Assembly: GCA_017886205.1 (NCBI GenBank)
Contig: JAFNEO010000033.1
Location: 1-41,300, forward strand
DNA length: 41,300 nucleotides
Source of the DNA: Candidatus Aminicenantota bacterium
Lineage (GTDB): Bacteria; Acidobacteriota; Aminicenantia; Aminicenantales; UBA8522
Direction of reading: 5' to 3'
Shown here: piece by piece, positions 24,749 through 32,586 of the stretch
How the letters are laid out: each line of letters opens with the position of its first letter
How positions within the stretch are numbered: the first letter of the stretch is position 1
Notes under the pieces: generated by a model
What the model was told of the DNA's origin: nothing
What the model saw: only the letters and a program-made list of their open reading frames with translations
Databases searched by the model: none
Made by a program: the position numbers and the translations under genes

Positions 24749-25042
24749 TTAATAGTGATAGCGGGCCTGGAGGAAGTCGATCCGCCGGTCGCGGACGAGG
24801 TACACGATCCGGTGCTCTTGGGTGAGGCGCCGCGACCAAACGCCCGGAGCTAAGTACTTCAGGGGCTCGGGCTTTCCGATTCCGGAAAAAGGATCGCGCA
24901 GGATAGCTTCAACAATAGCCAGAGCACGAAGCGCGGTCTTATGGTCGTTTTCCACCCAGTAGCGAAGGTCTTGAAGGAATTCCGGACGAAAAAAGGCGTC
25001 ACGGCTTCCCGCGGTCAAGCCCCATCTCCCGGTGCACTTCAT
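24749..25042 (-). CDS. yoeB: YoeB-type toxin (mRNA interferase)
   Basis: The C-terminal 85 residues match the YoeB family very closely: FLQDLRYWVENDHKTALR, DPFSGIGKPEPLKYL, WSRRLTQEHRIVYLV and the terminal QARYHY, with the catalytic Glu, Arg, His and final Tyr in place. YoeB cleaves mRNA on the ribosome. It overlaps the antitoxin gene by 44 bases if it starts at ATG 25042 (97 residues). A TTG at 25018 would give an 89-residue protein nearer the usual length, so the start is uncertain. It converges with the TonB fusion gene only two bases from its stop. Confidence 0.92.
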   Translation of the reverse strand: MKCTGRWGLTAGSRDAFFRPEFLQDLRYWVENDHKTALRALAIVEAILRDPFSGIGKPEPLKYLAPGVWSRRLTQEHRIVYLVRDRRIDFLQARYHY

Positions 25043-25289
25043 CGACAGACATCAGGCGGGATCTGTTACTGAGCGCCCCCTGGAGCGCGGCGAGAAGCCG
25101 CTGCGCGTTTTTGGGCGAACGGAGCAAGTGGGCCGTTTCTAAGAGAGCCAATAGTTCATCCGCAGCAATAAGCGCGGCGCGGCCGCCCCGCCGCCTCTCG
25201 ATAATGACGGTTTCTCTGTCTTGGATAACCTTATCTAAGAGCTTGGCCAGGTTAGCCCGCGTCTTGGTGTAAGTCATCTGAACGGCCAT
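24999..25289 (-). CDS. yefM: YefM-type antitoxin (Phd/YefM family)
   Basis: The 96-residue protein has the Phd/YefM N-terminal fold (TYTKTRANLAKLLDKVIQDRETVIIERRRGGRAALIAADEL, about 6-46) that binds DNA as a dimer, and a helical, acidic C-terminal tail that would wrap and inhibit YoeB. AAGGAGA lies six bases before the ATG. The promoter carries a TGTACA palindrome pair, so the usual autorepression by antitoxin and by the complex is expected. The pair may be a plasmid-like or chromosomal stress module; neighbouring genes give no sign of a larger island. Confidence 0.93.
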   Translation of the reverse strand: MAVQMTYTKTRANLAKLLDKVIQDRETVIIERRRGGRAALIAADELLALLETAHLLRSPKNAQRLLAALQGALSNRSRLMSVDEVHREMGLDRGKP

Positions 25290-25302
25290 AACTGTCTCCT
25301 TA

Positions 25303-25343
25303 TTGTACAGATGTACTGTACAATCTCTTGCACATTAAGTCAA
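25303..25343 (-). promoter_or_regulatory. yefM-yoeB promoter and TGTACA operator
   Basis: On the minus strand TTGACT (25338-25343) and TACAGT (25315-25320) are 17 bases apart. TTGTACAG (25303-25310) and CTGTACAA (25316-25323) form a perfect inverted repeat across the -10. TGTACA is the core recognised by E. coli YefM, with two copies here about 13 bases centre to centre. Confidence 0.7.
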
Positions 25344-25470
25344 GTTCTGCGCCCCATAATATCCTGTTTATCCAATAGACGCTAAGAATTATCATCGATT
25401 CTCATCAAATGGAATATCTCAAGGCTTCGGGTTGTATATCTATTGAGGCATTCATCGTGGGAAAAGAAAA

Positions 25471-26145
25471 ATGGTTATGGGCAACTTGATACTGACGCTT
25501 CTCATGGTGATTCCGCTTGGCCAAGAGTCGGCTAACATTCGCGTCAAAGTCTCGCTGTTCGAGGTCCCTTTTATGATTGTTTCCTGGACGACCGCAAGAG
25601 TCGCCGAAGATGGGAGCGTAGTCGGGATGACGGTTGGCGGCTCGACGACCGGATCATTCCCGACTGGCGTGGTCTCCCTGCAAAACCGATTGCCCGCCGA
25701 CTCATACAGCGTGGACATCAAAAGCGCCATCCGTGAGTATATGGCTTATAGCTGCATCAGAGCTCAGGACATCACGGTCTATGAATTCGCCGGACACGAG
25801 CTTATTTTCAACCATCAAAATGAGGCAGGACAGGAAGTTGCCCAAGAAAGAGATGGCTGGCCCTACTGGCTTTCCTATCGCCTTGCCGTTGAGCCCGCGT
25901 GGAAAAACGAGGAGCAGGTCGGCCTGGCTCTCAGGCTTTGGATCCGTAGGAAGGATCCGCATGGACTCCTAGACATCACTGGCCAGGTCCCGGAGCATCT
26001 AGTCCTCGACCAGACTGTAGCCTTGAAATTCGGCCAGACGTCTCTTGTTGGCTTCCCTTCCACAACCTCTGGACCTCGTTCTATCTGCTGGCTTGCGGTC
26101 TCGGTTGAGGTTGTCGGGCGATCTTCTCCCCCCAGTCTCAGATAG
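25471..26145 (+). CDS. Hypothetical secreted protein
   Basis: I do not recognise this 224-residue protein. It has a short hydrophobic N-terminus (about 4-17) that looks like a signal peptide and then a soluble, beta-rich sequence without cysteine clusters or catalytic motifs. The ending, LDQTVALKFGQTSLVGFPS followed by WLAVSVEVV, resembles the closing strands of some pilus or secretin-associated domains, but that is only an impression. GGGAAAAGA lies ahead of the ATG. It converges with the cytochrome b gene, the two stop codons being nine bases apart inside a palindrome. Confidence 0.65.
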   Translation: MVMGNLILTLLMVIPLGQESANIRVKVSLFEVPFMIVSWTTARVAEDGSVVGMTVGGSTTGSFPTGVVSLQNRLPADSYSVDIKSAIREYMAYSCIRAQDITVYEFAGHELIFNHQNEAGQEVAQERDGWPYWLSYRLAVEPAWKNEEQVGLALRLWIRRKDPHGLLDITGQVPEHLVLDQTVALKFGQTSLVGFPSTTSGPRSICWLAVSVEVVGRSSPPSLR

Positions 26146-26159
26146 CCCAAACCGCTATC
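26141..26159. terminator. Palindrome spanning two convergent stop codons
   Basis: GATAGC (26141-26146) pairs with GCTATC (26154-26159) around a seven-base loop. Each arm contains the TAG stop of one of the two convergent genes. It may help separate the transcripts, though the stem is short and lacks a T-run. Confidence 0.35.
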
Positions 26160-27417
26160 TTCTATCAGACGAAAAGTATCCAACGTGGAGGAGCCGGTCG
26201 GTCTCCTTGATCTTCAGACGCAGCAGATAAGTCAGGACGGCGACGGACAACCAGATTCCACCCAGGAAGACATAGATGGCCGTGCTCTCTTTTATGTTTT
26301 GGGGCGCAGGGACGATCTTGTCGGCTTCTGGCTTGGACGGTGTCTGCAGGCTCCAGATGCTCATGGCCACCGCATAGACGACGAGCAGAAAGGCCAGGAT
26401 CGTGATGATCTTCCCTTTGCGTCCGGCAGGCTTGTTATCTAGGAGGGGCAGGAAAAAGAAGAGGGCTGCGGCCAGCAGGATGAGCAGGACGGCGACTGTA
26501 TCGCCGGTTATAAACAGGATCTTCGCCGGGAAGACCTTGAGCGTTTGGAAGAGGAAGAGGAAATACCACTCGGGTTTGATCCCCTCCGGGGCCGGCGCCA
26601 TCAGGTCCGCCGCCTTGCCGAGAGTCGGCGGCAGGAAGACAGCGATGGTGACCAATACCCCGGCAAAGACGAGCCAGACGATCGCCTCCCGATAGACGAA
26701 ATTGGGCCAGAACGGGATCGCCCGGCGGGCCTCGGCTTCTTCATCTGCGCCTACGGGGAGGCTCATCCCCAGCTTCTGGATGAGATAGACGTGAAGCGCT
26801 AGGGCGGCCAGCAGGCAGAGCGGCAGGACGCTGACATGGAAGCTAAAAAAACGGCTGAGGGTGTCGCCGGAGATGTCCTCGCCGCCGCGCAGGAATCTTG
26901 TCCCCCAGGCTCCGATAAGGGGGATCGAACGCGGGATATCGGTCCCGACCTTGGTCGCCGCCAGCGACAGGGCGTCCCAAGGCAGGAGGTATCCAGTAAA
27001 GCCGAAGGCCAGCGTGAAGACAAGCAGCAGGACACCGCTCATCCAGGTCATCTCCCGGGGCTTCCGGTAGGATTTCAGGACCCAGATGCCGAGGAGGTGG
27101 ATGAAGACGATGGCGATCATGAACGTGGCCGACCAGGAATGGACGGAGCGGATGATCCAGCCCAGCGGGACCTTGGTCATGATCTCGCCGATACTCTTGT
27201 TTGCCTCTTCCAGCGTCGGCCGGTAATAGAAGGCCAGCATAATGCCGGTCAGGACCTGGATGCCGAAGAACACGAGGACCAAGCTTCCGGTGTACATCCA
27301 GGGAGTGTGCCTGTTCCGAGGGATCGGTTTGTGCTTGAGGAAATCCGTTACCGTCCGAACGCCAAGACGGTCGTCCAGCCAGGCCCAGGTCGCTCGAACG
27401 GCGCCCTTGATGTTCAC
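26155..27417 (-). CDS. Cytochrome b of a Rieske/cytochrome b complex
   Basis: The 420-residue protein is a full-length cytochrome b with both the haem-binding and quinol-site halves. Haem ligands are His93 and His107 (13 residues between) and His194 and His209 (14 between); the 14-residue spacing is typical of b6-type proteins. PEWY at 282-285 marks the quinol oxidation site, and about eight transmembrane helices are evident. The N-terminal Cys that holds the extra haem of b6 is missing. The start is GTG 27417, overlapping the Rieske stop by four bases. No cytochrome c1 or other c-type subunit follows, so the electron acceptor is unknown. Confidence 0.93.
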   Translation of the reverse strand: MNIKGAVRATWAWLDDRLGVRTVTDFLKHKPIPRNRHTPWMYTGSLVLVFFGIQVLTGIMLAFYYRPTLEEANKSIGEIMTKVPLGWIIRSVHSWSATFMIAIVFIHLLGIWVLKSYRKPREMTWMSGVLLLVFTLAFGFTGYLLPWDALSLAATKVGTDIPRSIPLIGAWGTRFLRGGEDISGDTLSRFFSFHVSVLPLCLLAALALHVYLIQKLGMSLPVGADEEAEARRAIPFWPNFVYREAIVWLVFAGVLVTIAVFLPPTLGKAADLMAPAPEGIKPEWYFLFLFQTLKVFPAKILFITGDTVAVLLILLAAALFFFLPLLDNKPAGRKGKIITILAFLLVVYAVAMSIWSLQTPSKPEADKIVPAPQNIKESTAIYVFLGGIWLSVAVLTYLLRLKIKETDRLLHVGYFSSDRR

Positions 27418-27863
27418 GCTGCTCCCTCCGGCTTGATGACTAGGTTCTCGCCTTCAGTGGTCACGGCGAGCCGCCGAAGAGGTTTGGGAGGCGGTCCGCC
27501 GATATTGACTCCATTCTCGTCATACCAGCCCTCGTGGCAGGCACAGAAAAATTTCTTCTTGTCTGGGAGGTAGGCGACATTGCAGTCAAGGTGGGTGCAG
27601 ACGCTCACGAAAGCGATCAGCTCCCCTCCGGCCGTCTTCTTGAGCATCCCGGGCTTGCGTCCCCAGGCGAAGTTCTTGATCGCGCCCGCCTCCAGGCTGC
27701 CGTAGTCCGCGAGCGGGAGCAGGACCTGTTCCGGCTCGCGCTCCGGCGGAAATATAAACTTCAGGACCGGATATAAAAAGAGGCCAGCCAGCACGCCCAG
27801 CCAGCCGCCGAGAAGGCCGTTGAGAAACTGCCGCCGCGTGAACAGCGAATGTTTGAGTCTCAT
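27414..27863 (-). CDS. Rieske [2Fe-2S] protein
   Basis: The 149-residue protein begins with a Tat-type leader and anchor, FTRRQFLNG at 8-16 plus a hydrophobic stretch to about 38. The cluster ligands are Cys89, His91 (CTHLDC) and Cys107, His110 (CACH), with Cys94 and Cys109 for the stabilising disulfide. It passes electrons from quinol at the cytochrome b site. ATG 27863 overlaps the iron-sulfur subunit stop by four bases (ATGA), and its own stop overlaps the cytochrome b start, so the five genes of this operon are translated as a chain. The protein is short but complete. Confidence 0.95.
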   Translation of the reverse strand: MRLKHSLFTRRQFLNGLLGGWLGVLAGLFLYPVLKFIFPPEREPEQVLLPLADYGSLEAGAIKNFAWGRKPGMLKKTAGGELIAFVSVCTHLDCNVAYLPDKKKFFCACHEGWYDENGVNIGGPPPKPLRRLAVTTEGENLVIKPEGAA

Positions 27864-28585
27864 TGTCCCCGCTTGAAGACGCTCCTGACCTTGCCGAGGA
27901 TGAGCCTCCGCCTTAGCCCTTCGATCCCGTCGGCCGGCCGCACTTTCCGCGGACAGACCTCGTTGCACTTAAATACCGTATCACATCCCCAGGCGCCTGT
28001 CTCCGTGTTCACTCTCGACCAGCGTTTGTACGCGCGCTCGTCCCGCGGGTCCTTGACAAACCGGTAGAGCTTGGCCAGGGCCGCCGGTCCAAGGTACCGC
28101 TCGTCCCGCGCCACGACCGGGCAAGCGCTGTAGCAGCAGCCGCACATGATGCAGTTGACAAACTGGTCGATCTTTTCCATCTCCCGGTCTTCGATCCGGT
28201 GGCCTTTCTCGGGCTTCGTCTCGCCGACGAACAGATAGGGTTCGACCGCGAAGAGCGCCCTCCAGAACGGCTCCATATCTACAATCAGGTCTTTCTGGAT
28301 CTCCAGGTTGGGCAGCGGCTCGATGACGATGAGCGACGTGCTCAAGGATTCCACCATCGTCCGGCAGGCCAGGTCGAACTGGCCGTTGATGACCATGGCA
28401 CAGGACCCGCAGACCGCCTCCCGGCAGCTGTAGCGGAAGGAGAGCGAGCAGTCCTGGTCGTTACGGATGTCCATCAGCGCTTCGAGGAGCGATTTCTTCT
28501 CCTCGGTCTCGTAAACAAAATCCTGGAAACAGGGACTCTGGTCCTCGCCCGGGTCGAAGCGCAGAATCCGGAAGATGTATTTCAT
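27860..28585 (-). CDS. sdhB: Succinate dehydrogenase/fumarate reductase iron-sulfur subunit
   Basis: The 241-residue subunit carries the [2Fe-2S] ligands Cys54, Cys59, Cys62 and Cys74 (SCREAVCGSC...C). The ferredoxin-like motif CIMCGCCYSACP starts at Cys145 and a second, CNEVCP, is further on; together they bind the [4Fe-4S] and [3Fe-4S] clusters. It relays electrons between the flavoprotein and the membrane quinone. ATG 28585 lies one base beyond the flavoprotein stop (TGAGATG), while the downstream Rieske start overlaps its stop. Sequence alone does not tell succinate oxidation from fumarate reduction. Confidence 0.95.
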   Translation of the reverse strand: MKYIFRILRFDPGEDQSPCFQDFVYETEEKKSLLEALMDIRNDQDCSLSFRYSCREAVCGSCAMVINGQFDLACRTMVESLSTSLIVIEPLPNLEIQKDLIVDMEPFWRALFAVEPYLFVGETKPEKGHRIEDREMEKIDQFVNCIMCGCCYSACPVVARDERYLGPAALAKLYRFVKDPRDERAYKRWSRVNTETGAWGCDTVFKCNEVCPRKVRPADGIEGLRRRLILGKVRSVFKRGQ

Positions 28586-28586
28586 C

Positions 28587-30284
28587 TCAATATTTTCTTT
28601 CCTGGGGCTGGTACTTGGTGATCTGGACACCGCGATAGGAGACTTCGGGCTTCCTGTCCCTGAGGCTGACGAGAGTGTGTTTGAGCCAGCCTCCGTCGTC
28701 GCGCTTGGGGAAGTCAAGCCGGTAGTGAGAGCCGCGCGTCTCCTCCCGCAGGAGCGCGCCCAGGGTGATGACCTCGGTCAGGTCGACCATGTAGCCAAAC
28801 TCGATGAGGTTGACAATGGCTTGGCTGTAGCGGAGGCATTGGCCCGAGATGAAGGCCCGGCCATAGTCGTCCCGGATCTCGCGGATCGCCTCCAGAGCCT
28901 CAGCGAGCTGCTTTTTCGTCCGGAAGATCCCCGCCTTCTCGCTCATGACGACCTTGAGGTCGTTGAGCAGATGGTGGGCCATCTTGCCGCCGGAGCGGCT
29001 GAGCCAACTATCGACCTTCGCTTTTTCGGCCACTGCCTCATCGAGCAACAACTTCTCGGTTCCGTATTTTTTCTCCAGCCCTTTGACGAAATTCGAAGCC
29101 TCTCGGCCGGCGATCTTGCCGAAGACGACGGTGTCCAGCAGTGAATTGCCGCCCAGCCGGTTGGCACCGTGGACACTCACGCAGGCGCATTCTCCGGCCG
29201 CGTAGAACCCCGGGAGCGACGTGGCGCAGCGCACATCCACGTCGATCCCGCCCATCGAATAGTGCTGGGCGGGCTGGATGGGGATGGGCTTTTCCACCGG
29301 GTCGAGGCCGCCGAATTTGAGGCAGATCTCGCGGACCGATGGCAAACGCTTGTCGATTTTTTTCTGGCCCAGGTGACGCAGGTCCAGGTGGACGTATTCA
29401 TCCTCGAACCCATTCCCCTTGTCGACCTCGGTCTGAATAGCCCGGGCGACGATGTCCCGCGGCGCCAGCTCCATGGCCGACGGCGCATAATCGGCCATGA
29501 ACCTCTGCCCCTTATTATTCAGAAGATAGCCGCCTTCGCCCCGGGCGGCCTCGGTGATCAGGATGTTTTTCGGGTAGATGGCGGTCGGGTGGAACTGGAC
29601 GAACTCCATATCCTTAAGCGCGACCCCGGCCCGGTAGGCGATCCCGATTCCGCTCCCGTGGTTGATATAGGCGTTGGTCGTCCTGAGATAGACGCGTCCG
29701 TAGCCTCCCGTCGCGAAGAGGACGGCCCTCGCCCGGATGGGCAGGATCTGCCCGGTGGCAAGGTCATAGATAATCACTCCGACGCACCGCCCGTTCTCGA
29801 CGACGAGCTTGGTCACCAGGGCTTCATCATAGACTTTGACCCGCCTCTTGATCGCCTGTTCGAAAAGCGTGTGGGCGATGACCAGTCCCGTGCGGTCGGC
29901 GGCAAAACAGGTCCTGGGGATACCGGCCCCGCCGAACGGTCTCTGGGCGATGAGGCCGCCGGGGGAACGGCTGAAGGGAACGCCGAAATGTTCCATGTCG
30001 TAGATGGCCGGGATAGCCTCGCGGCACATCAGTTCGGCGGCCGCCTGATCGGCCAGGTAATCGCTTCCCTTGATCGTGTCGAAGGCGTGCTTTTCCCAGT
30101 TATCGTCTTTTCCCTCCGGGGTATTGCCCAGGGCGGCGTTAATCCCTCCCTGGGCGGCTACAGAGTGGGATCTCAAGGGATGGACGCGGGAGATGACGGC
30201 CAGCGAAAGGCGGGGGTCGGCGCTAAGGGCGGCCGAAAGACCGGCCAGTCCTCCCCCGACGACCAGAATGTCGTGCGTGATCAT
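28587..30284 (-). CDS. sdhA: Succinate dehydrogenase/fumarate reductase flavoprotein subunit
   Basis: The 565-residue protein has the dinucleotide-binding [10 protein letters not shown] at 10-19, the covalent-FAD His40 in [15 protein letters not shown], and the substrate-site blocks QFHPTAIYP and [13 protein letters not shown]. It interconverts succinate and fumarate on the cytoplasmic or periplasmic face according to type; no signal peptide is seen, so cytoplasmic. ATG 30284 overlaps the anchor-subunit stop by one base. AGGAAT upstream is a modest ribosome-binding site, consistent with coupling. Length and motifs are complete. Confidence 0.96.
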   Translation of the reverse strand: MITHDILVVGGGLAGLSAALSADPRLSLAVISRVHPLRSHSVAAQGGINAALGNTPEGKDDNWEKHAFDTIKGSDYLADQAAAELMCREAIPAIYDMEHFGVPFSRSPGGLIAQRPFGGAGIPRTCFAADRTGLVIAHTLFEQAIKRRVKVYDEALVTKLVVENGRCVGVIIYDLATGQILPIRARAVLFATGGYGRVYLRTTNAYINHGSGIGIAYRAGVALKDMEFVQFHPTAIYPKNILITEAARGEGGYLLNNKGQRFMADYAPSAMELAPRDIVARAIQTEVDKGNGFEDEYVHLDLRHLGQKKIDKRLPSVREICLKFGGLDPVEKPIPIQPAQHYSMGGIDVDVRCATSLPGFYAAGECACVSVHGANRLGGNSLLDTVVFGKIAGREASNFVKGLEKKYGTEKLLLDEAVAEKAKVDSWLSRSGGKMAHHLLNDLKVVMSEKAGIFRTKKQLAEALEAIREIRDDYGRAFISGQCLRYSQAIVNLIEFGYMVDLTEVITLGALLREETRGSHYRLDFPKRDDGGWLKHTLVSLRDRKPEVSYRGVQITKYQPQERKY

Positions 30285-30592
30285 CAATAATTCCTGGTGA
30301 AGTACACGAAGAGCAGGCCGACAGTCAGGACGACGCCGAGGATGGTAAAGATCCAAAAGAGCAACTTCTCCCGGCGCGCTCCCATGTCCATGATGACCGT
30401 CCGCAGGCCGTAAAGGGCGTGGAAAACGACCAGGACGATGAGCAACGAATCGGTCAGTTTGTTGGCATGGAGGACGAGCGCCCAGTCGGGCTTCTGGTCC
30501 TTGGTCATCAGGAAGAACGAGGTCAAGAATTTGATCCCAAGGAGAACGATGAGGAGGAGCCCCGAAACTCGATGGAAAACCCAGACGAACAT
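30284..30592 (-). CDS. sdhC: Succinate dehydrogenase/fumarate reductase haem-b membrane anchor
   Basis: This 102-residue protein has three transmembrane helices (about 9-30, 45-65, 78-98). HRVSG at 7-11 is the quinone-site motif of SdhC and [13 protein letters not shown] at 57-69 carries the haem-ligand His58. It is the only membrane subunit in the operon; most complexes have two small anchors or one of five helices. It heads the operon with AAGGAA ahead of the ATG. Either two copies pair in the membrane or a second anchor is encoded elsewhere. Confidence 0.88.
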   Translation of the reverse strand: MFVWVFHRVSGLLLIVLLGIKFLTSFFLMTKDQKPDWALVLHANKLTDSLLIVLVVFHALYGLRTVIMDMGARREKLLFWIFTILGVVLTVGLLFVYFTRNY

Positions 30593-30617
30593 ATGTTTTT
30601 CCTTTTCTGAAAGACTA

Positions 30618-30647
30618 TTTTTACTGTAATTTTGAAAAGGATGTCAA
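30618..30647 (-). promoter_or_regulatory. Candidate promoter of the sdh-Rieske-cytochrome b operon
   Basis: On the minus strand TTGACA (30642-30647) lies 18 bases from TAAAAA (30618-30623), about 25 bases before the anchor-subunit ATG. The -35 is perfect and the -10 is weak. Confidence 0.45.
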
Positions 30648-30652
30648 GGAAA

Positions 30653-30960
30653 ATAGGCTCGGGCCAATTGGCTCCAAACCACGCCGCTTTTGTCCCGGCG
30701 AGCCAAAATTGTCATTGCGAGGAACGAAGTAACGAAGCAATCTCGACGAGATCGCCACGGCGTCTTCGATGCCTCGCGACGCCCGCTGCGCTGCGAAGGG
30801 CTTTCTGAGGGACTTCCCCTCGCCGACCTTGGCCAAACCGCCTACCTTATTCAGGCCCCTCGTAATTCCATAAGAGGGGTTGGGGAGATTAATATTATAC
30901 GAATGAAGTCTTGAGGGCGGTTTGGCCCCTGGATATAAGATCGCTTCGCTGCGGAGGGAT
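30653..30960 (+). mobile_element. MITE-like modular palindromic repeat, copy C
   Basis: The span 30711-30830 matches copy B (20491-20610), starting GTCATTGCGAGGAACGAAG, a motif type scattered in many bacterial genomes. A GCTTTCTGAGGGACT module (about 30800-30825) is shared with copies A and D. The right part is a 97-base structure: GGCCAAACCGCC (30831-30842) with GGCGGTTTGGCC (30916-30927), enclosing CCCCTC (30856-30861) with GAGGGG (30874-30879). TTGGCTC (30668) and GAGCCAA (30700) form a left hairpin. It fills the gap between the two neighbouring operons and codes for nothing credible. Outer limits are approximate. Confidence 0.6.
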
Positions 30961-30961
30961 C

Positions 30962-32191
30962 TTAATCCTTTTTGAAGGCCTGCTCGATCTCCTCGATACT
31001 TACGCCGAAGATTGTCCTGGCGATTTGGTCGAGGTCGGCGCCGTCTTTTCCCTGGAAGTGGATCGTGGTGTGGACATGGGTGAGAGTCTCTCCGGGGTTG
31101 AGGGCGGCCGCCGGCGAGGAGGATTCGAGTTCGTAGAAGGGACCGAGCGGCTTGGCGCCGGCCGCGGGCGGCCCGTCATTGTAGCTATTGACGACGTCTC
31201 CGCCAAAAGGATTCTCCTGAATCTCCCACATCGAATTCACGTAGGCGATGACGCCCTCGGTAACCGACAGGTGGACGACGGTCAGGACCTTCTTGGCGGC
31301 ATCATAGCTTCCGGCAAACGGTTTGACACGCCGGGGGGAGATTCCGATCTTGCTCCTGTACATTCCGTCGCCACGGAAAAAGAGAACTCCGTCCTTGACG
31401 ACGAGCCGGTCCGCGGGGACCTTGCCGAAGTAAGTGTCATTCACGGCCGGGCCAAGCTCTTCCGCTGGCCCCGGTTTGAACGGGATGACGATGGTCGTTT
31501 CAGACGACGGGTTGAACATCCCGAGGATCCAGACCGACAGCAGCCCCGTGTCTTTGGCCCAGGATTCCGGGCCGGTGTTGGTGATCGAGTTTTCTGAGGC
31601 GAAGGCCACCATCTTGAGTTCCTTCGGCAACGAGATCCCGAGAGCGCGAACCTCATCCTCCCCGAGAAGGCGGACGACCCGGTTGAGCTCGAGGTCAAAC
31701 CCAGTCCCCGAGTAGTTCACTAGATGCATAGCCTTGCGGAAATGGATACGATCCGCTCCCTGGGCCACGACATCATAGGCGCCCTCGTTGATCGGCGGCG
31801 GCGTGAACCAGTGTTCGAGGTCGAAGGGGTCATCTTTCTTGAAGAAGATAGAGAACTGGCCACCTTCGGGGCCGAGCCAGAAGCGGTCCTCGCCGCCGAA
31901 GGCGTTCATATGAAGGTTGTTCTGGCCCGAGGCGATAAACTCCCGATTGATCCAACCGAAACTAAATCCTTCGGGGCCGCCCGCCGTGCTTGTCATGACT
32001 CGGCCCTGGAGGTCCGGGTTTACGGCGACCTGGGCCAGGCCGTCCTGTCCGCTGAGGATAACAGAGTTGCTGTGGGCCTTGAGGAAGGCGATATCGTCCT
32101 TGAAAAGAACGCCCTCCGGGGCCTTCGGTGTCTTTCCGCAGGCGGCCATCAGGGCCGCAACGAAGAGCATGGACCATATCATCGACTTCAT
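30962..32191 (-). CDS. Lipoprotein, probable DUF6786-like
   Basis: The 409-residue protein has a lipoprotein signal: basic start, hydrophobic core and LMAAC with the lipidated Cys18. The rest is soluble and beta-rich, with blocks such as GRVMTSTAGG, GGEDRFWLGPEGGQFSIFF and a late HVHTTIHFQG. This pattern recalls DUF6786 proteins, which have a mutarotase-like fold, but I cannot confirm it. The conserved Glu/Asp and His around GGEDRFW could be a sugar-binding site. The ribosome-binding site GGAGG is buried in a perfect 8-bp hairpin next to the ATG. A TTGAGT-18-AATAAT promoter (32241-32246 and 32217-32222) is possible. The stop abuts repeat copy C. Confidence 0.75.
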   Translation of the reverse strand: MKSMIWSMLFVAALMAACGKTPKAPEGVLFKDDIAFLKAHSNSVILSGQDGLAQVAVNPDLQGRVMTSTAGGPEGFSFGWINREFIASGQNNLHMNAFGGEDRFWLGPEGGQFSIFFKKDDPFDLEHWFTPPPINEGAYDVVAQGADRIHFRKAMHLVNYSGTGFDLELNRVVRLLGEDEVRALGISLPKELKMVAFASENSITNTGPESWAKDTGLLSVWILGMFNPSSETTIVIPFKPGPAEELGPAVNDTYFGKVPADRLVVKDGVLFFRGDGMYRSKIGISPRRVKPFAGSYDAAKKVLTVVHLSVTEGVIAYVNSMWEIQENPFGGDVVNSYNDGPPAAGAKPLGPFYELESSSPAAALNPGETLTHVHTTIHFQGKDGADLDQIARTIFGVSIEEIEQAFKKD

Positions 32192-32192
32192 A

Positions 32193-32214
32193 GAACCTCC
32201 TTTCTCGGAGGTTC
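32193..32214 (-). promoter_or_regulatory. Ribosome-binding-site hairpin ahead of the lipoprotein gene
   Basis: On the minus strand GAACCTCC-GAGAAA-GGAGGTTC is a perfect 8-bp inverted repeat with a six-base loop. Its 3' arm contains the GGAGG ribosome-binding site and ends one base before the ATG (32191). Pairing would hide the site, so translation could respond to temperature, a bound protein or a ligand. Confidence 0.6.
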
Positions 32215-32234
32215 CTATTATTGACTAAAACGAC

Positions 32235-32480
32235 GGCCGGACTCAAATGGCTCGGGAGAATCCCTCCGAAAGACGCAAATTTTCCCCCGCGAGGAAAATT
32301 CGCTCCCTGTCCTCGCTGCGCTCTCCTCTCGGCAAGCCGAGAGGAGCCGTGCCCGCTCCGCTGCGGAGGGCTTTCGTAGGGACTCCCCCTCGCCTTCGTT
32401 CATCCTAAAGAGAGCGGGTTCCCTCGAAGAGCATCTCTGGAGGGCTTAACCCTCAATGGTCGCTGCAGCCGATTGGGGCT
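32235..32480 (+). mobile_element. MITE-like modular palindromic repeat, copy D
   Basis: The segment 32249-32394 is the reverse complement of 16854-16999 in copy A at high identity. It has an 11-bp perfect hairpin, CTCCTCTCGGC (32323-32333) with GCCGAGAGGAG (32336-32346). Downstream, a CCCTCGAAGAG...GGCTTAACCCTC block (about 32420-32460) corresponds to 20718-20760 in copy B. No terminal inverted repeats stand out and the limits are approximate. No credible gene lies between 32192 and 32586. Confidence 0.6.
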
Positions 32481-32586
32481 GATCATTAGGTGGCCCCCTA
32501 GATGTTAGCCCTACTTTTCGCTATAGAGCCGTGCACTTATTGACTTCGCCAATCAGCCGGAGATAAATTAGGGGAGTGAGGTAGTC

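Noticed and set aside
29169..30290. Long plus-strand open frame opposite the flavoprotein gene
   Set aside because: Long antisense frames are expected in GC-rich coding DNA; the opposite strand encodes an unmistakable flavoprotein.
30711..30830. Possible CRISPR repeat or tRNA in the GCGAGGAAC repeat
   Set aside because: There is one copy here with no regular spacers, and no cloverleaf or CCA end; it matches the interspersed repeat at 20.5 kb.
32218..32403. Short minus-strand reading frame upstream of the lipoprotein
   Set aside because: It is inside repeat copy D; its apparent protein similarity to frames in copy C reflects shared repeat DNA.
32540..32569. TTGACT/TAAATT promoter just before the fucose-isomerase-family gene
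   Set aside because: The implied transcript start near 32576 would fall inside the ribosome-binding site, so it is unlikely to be the real promoter.
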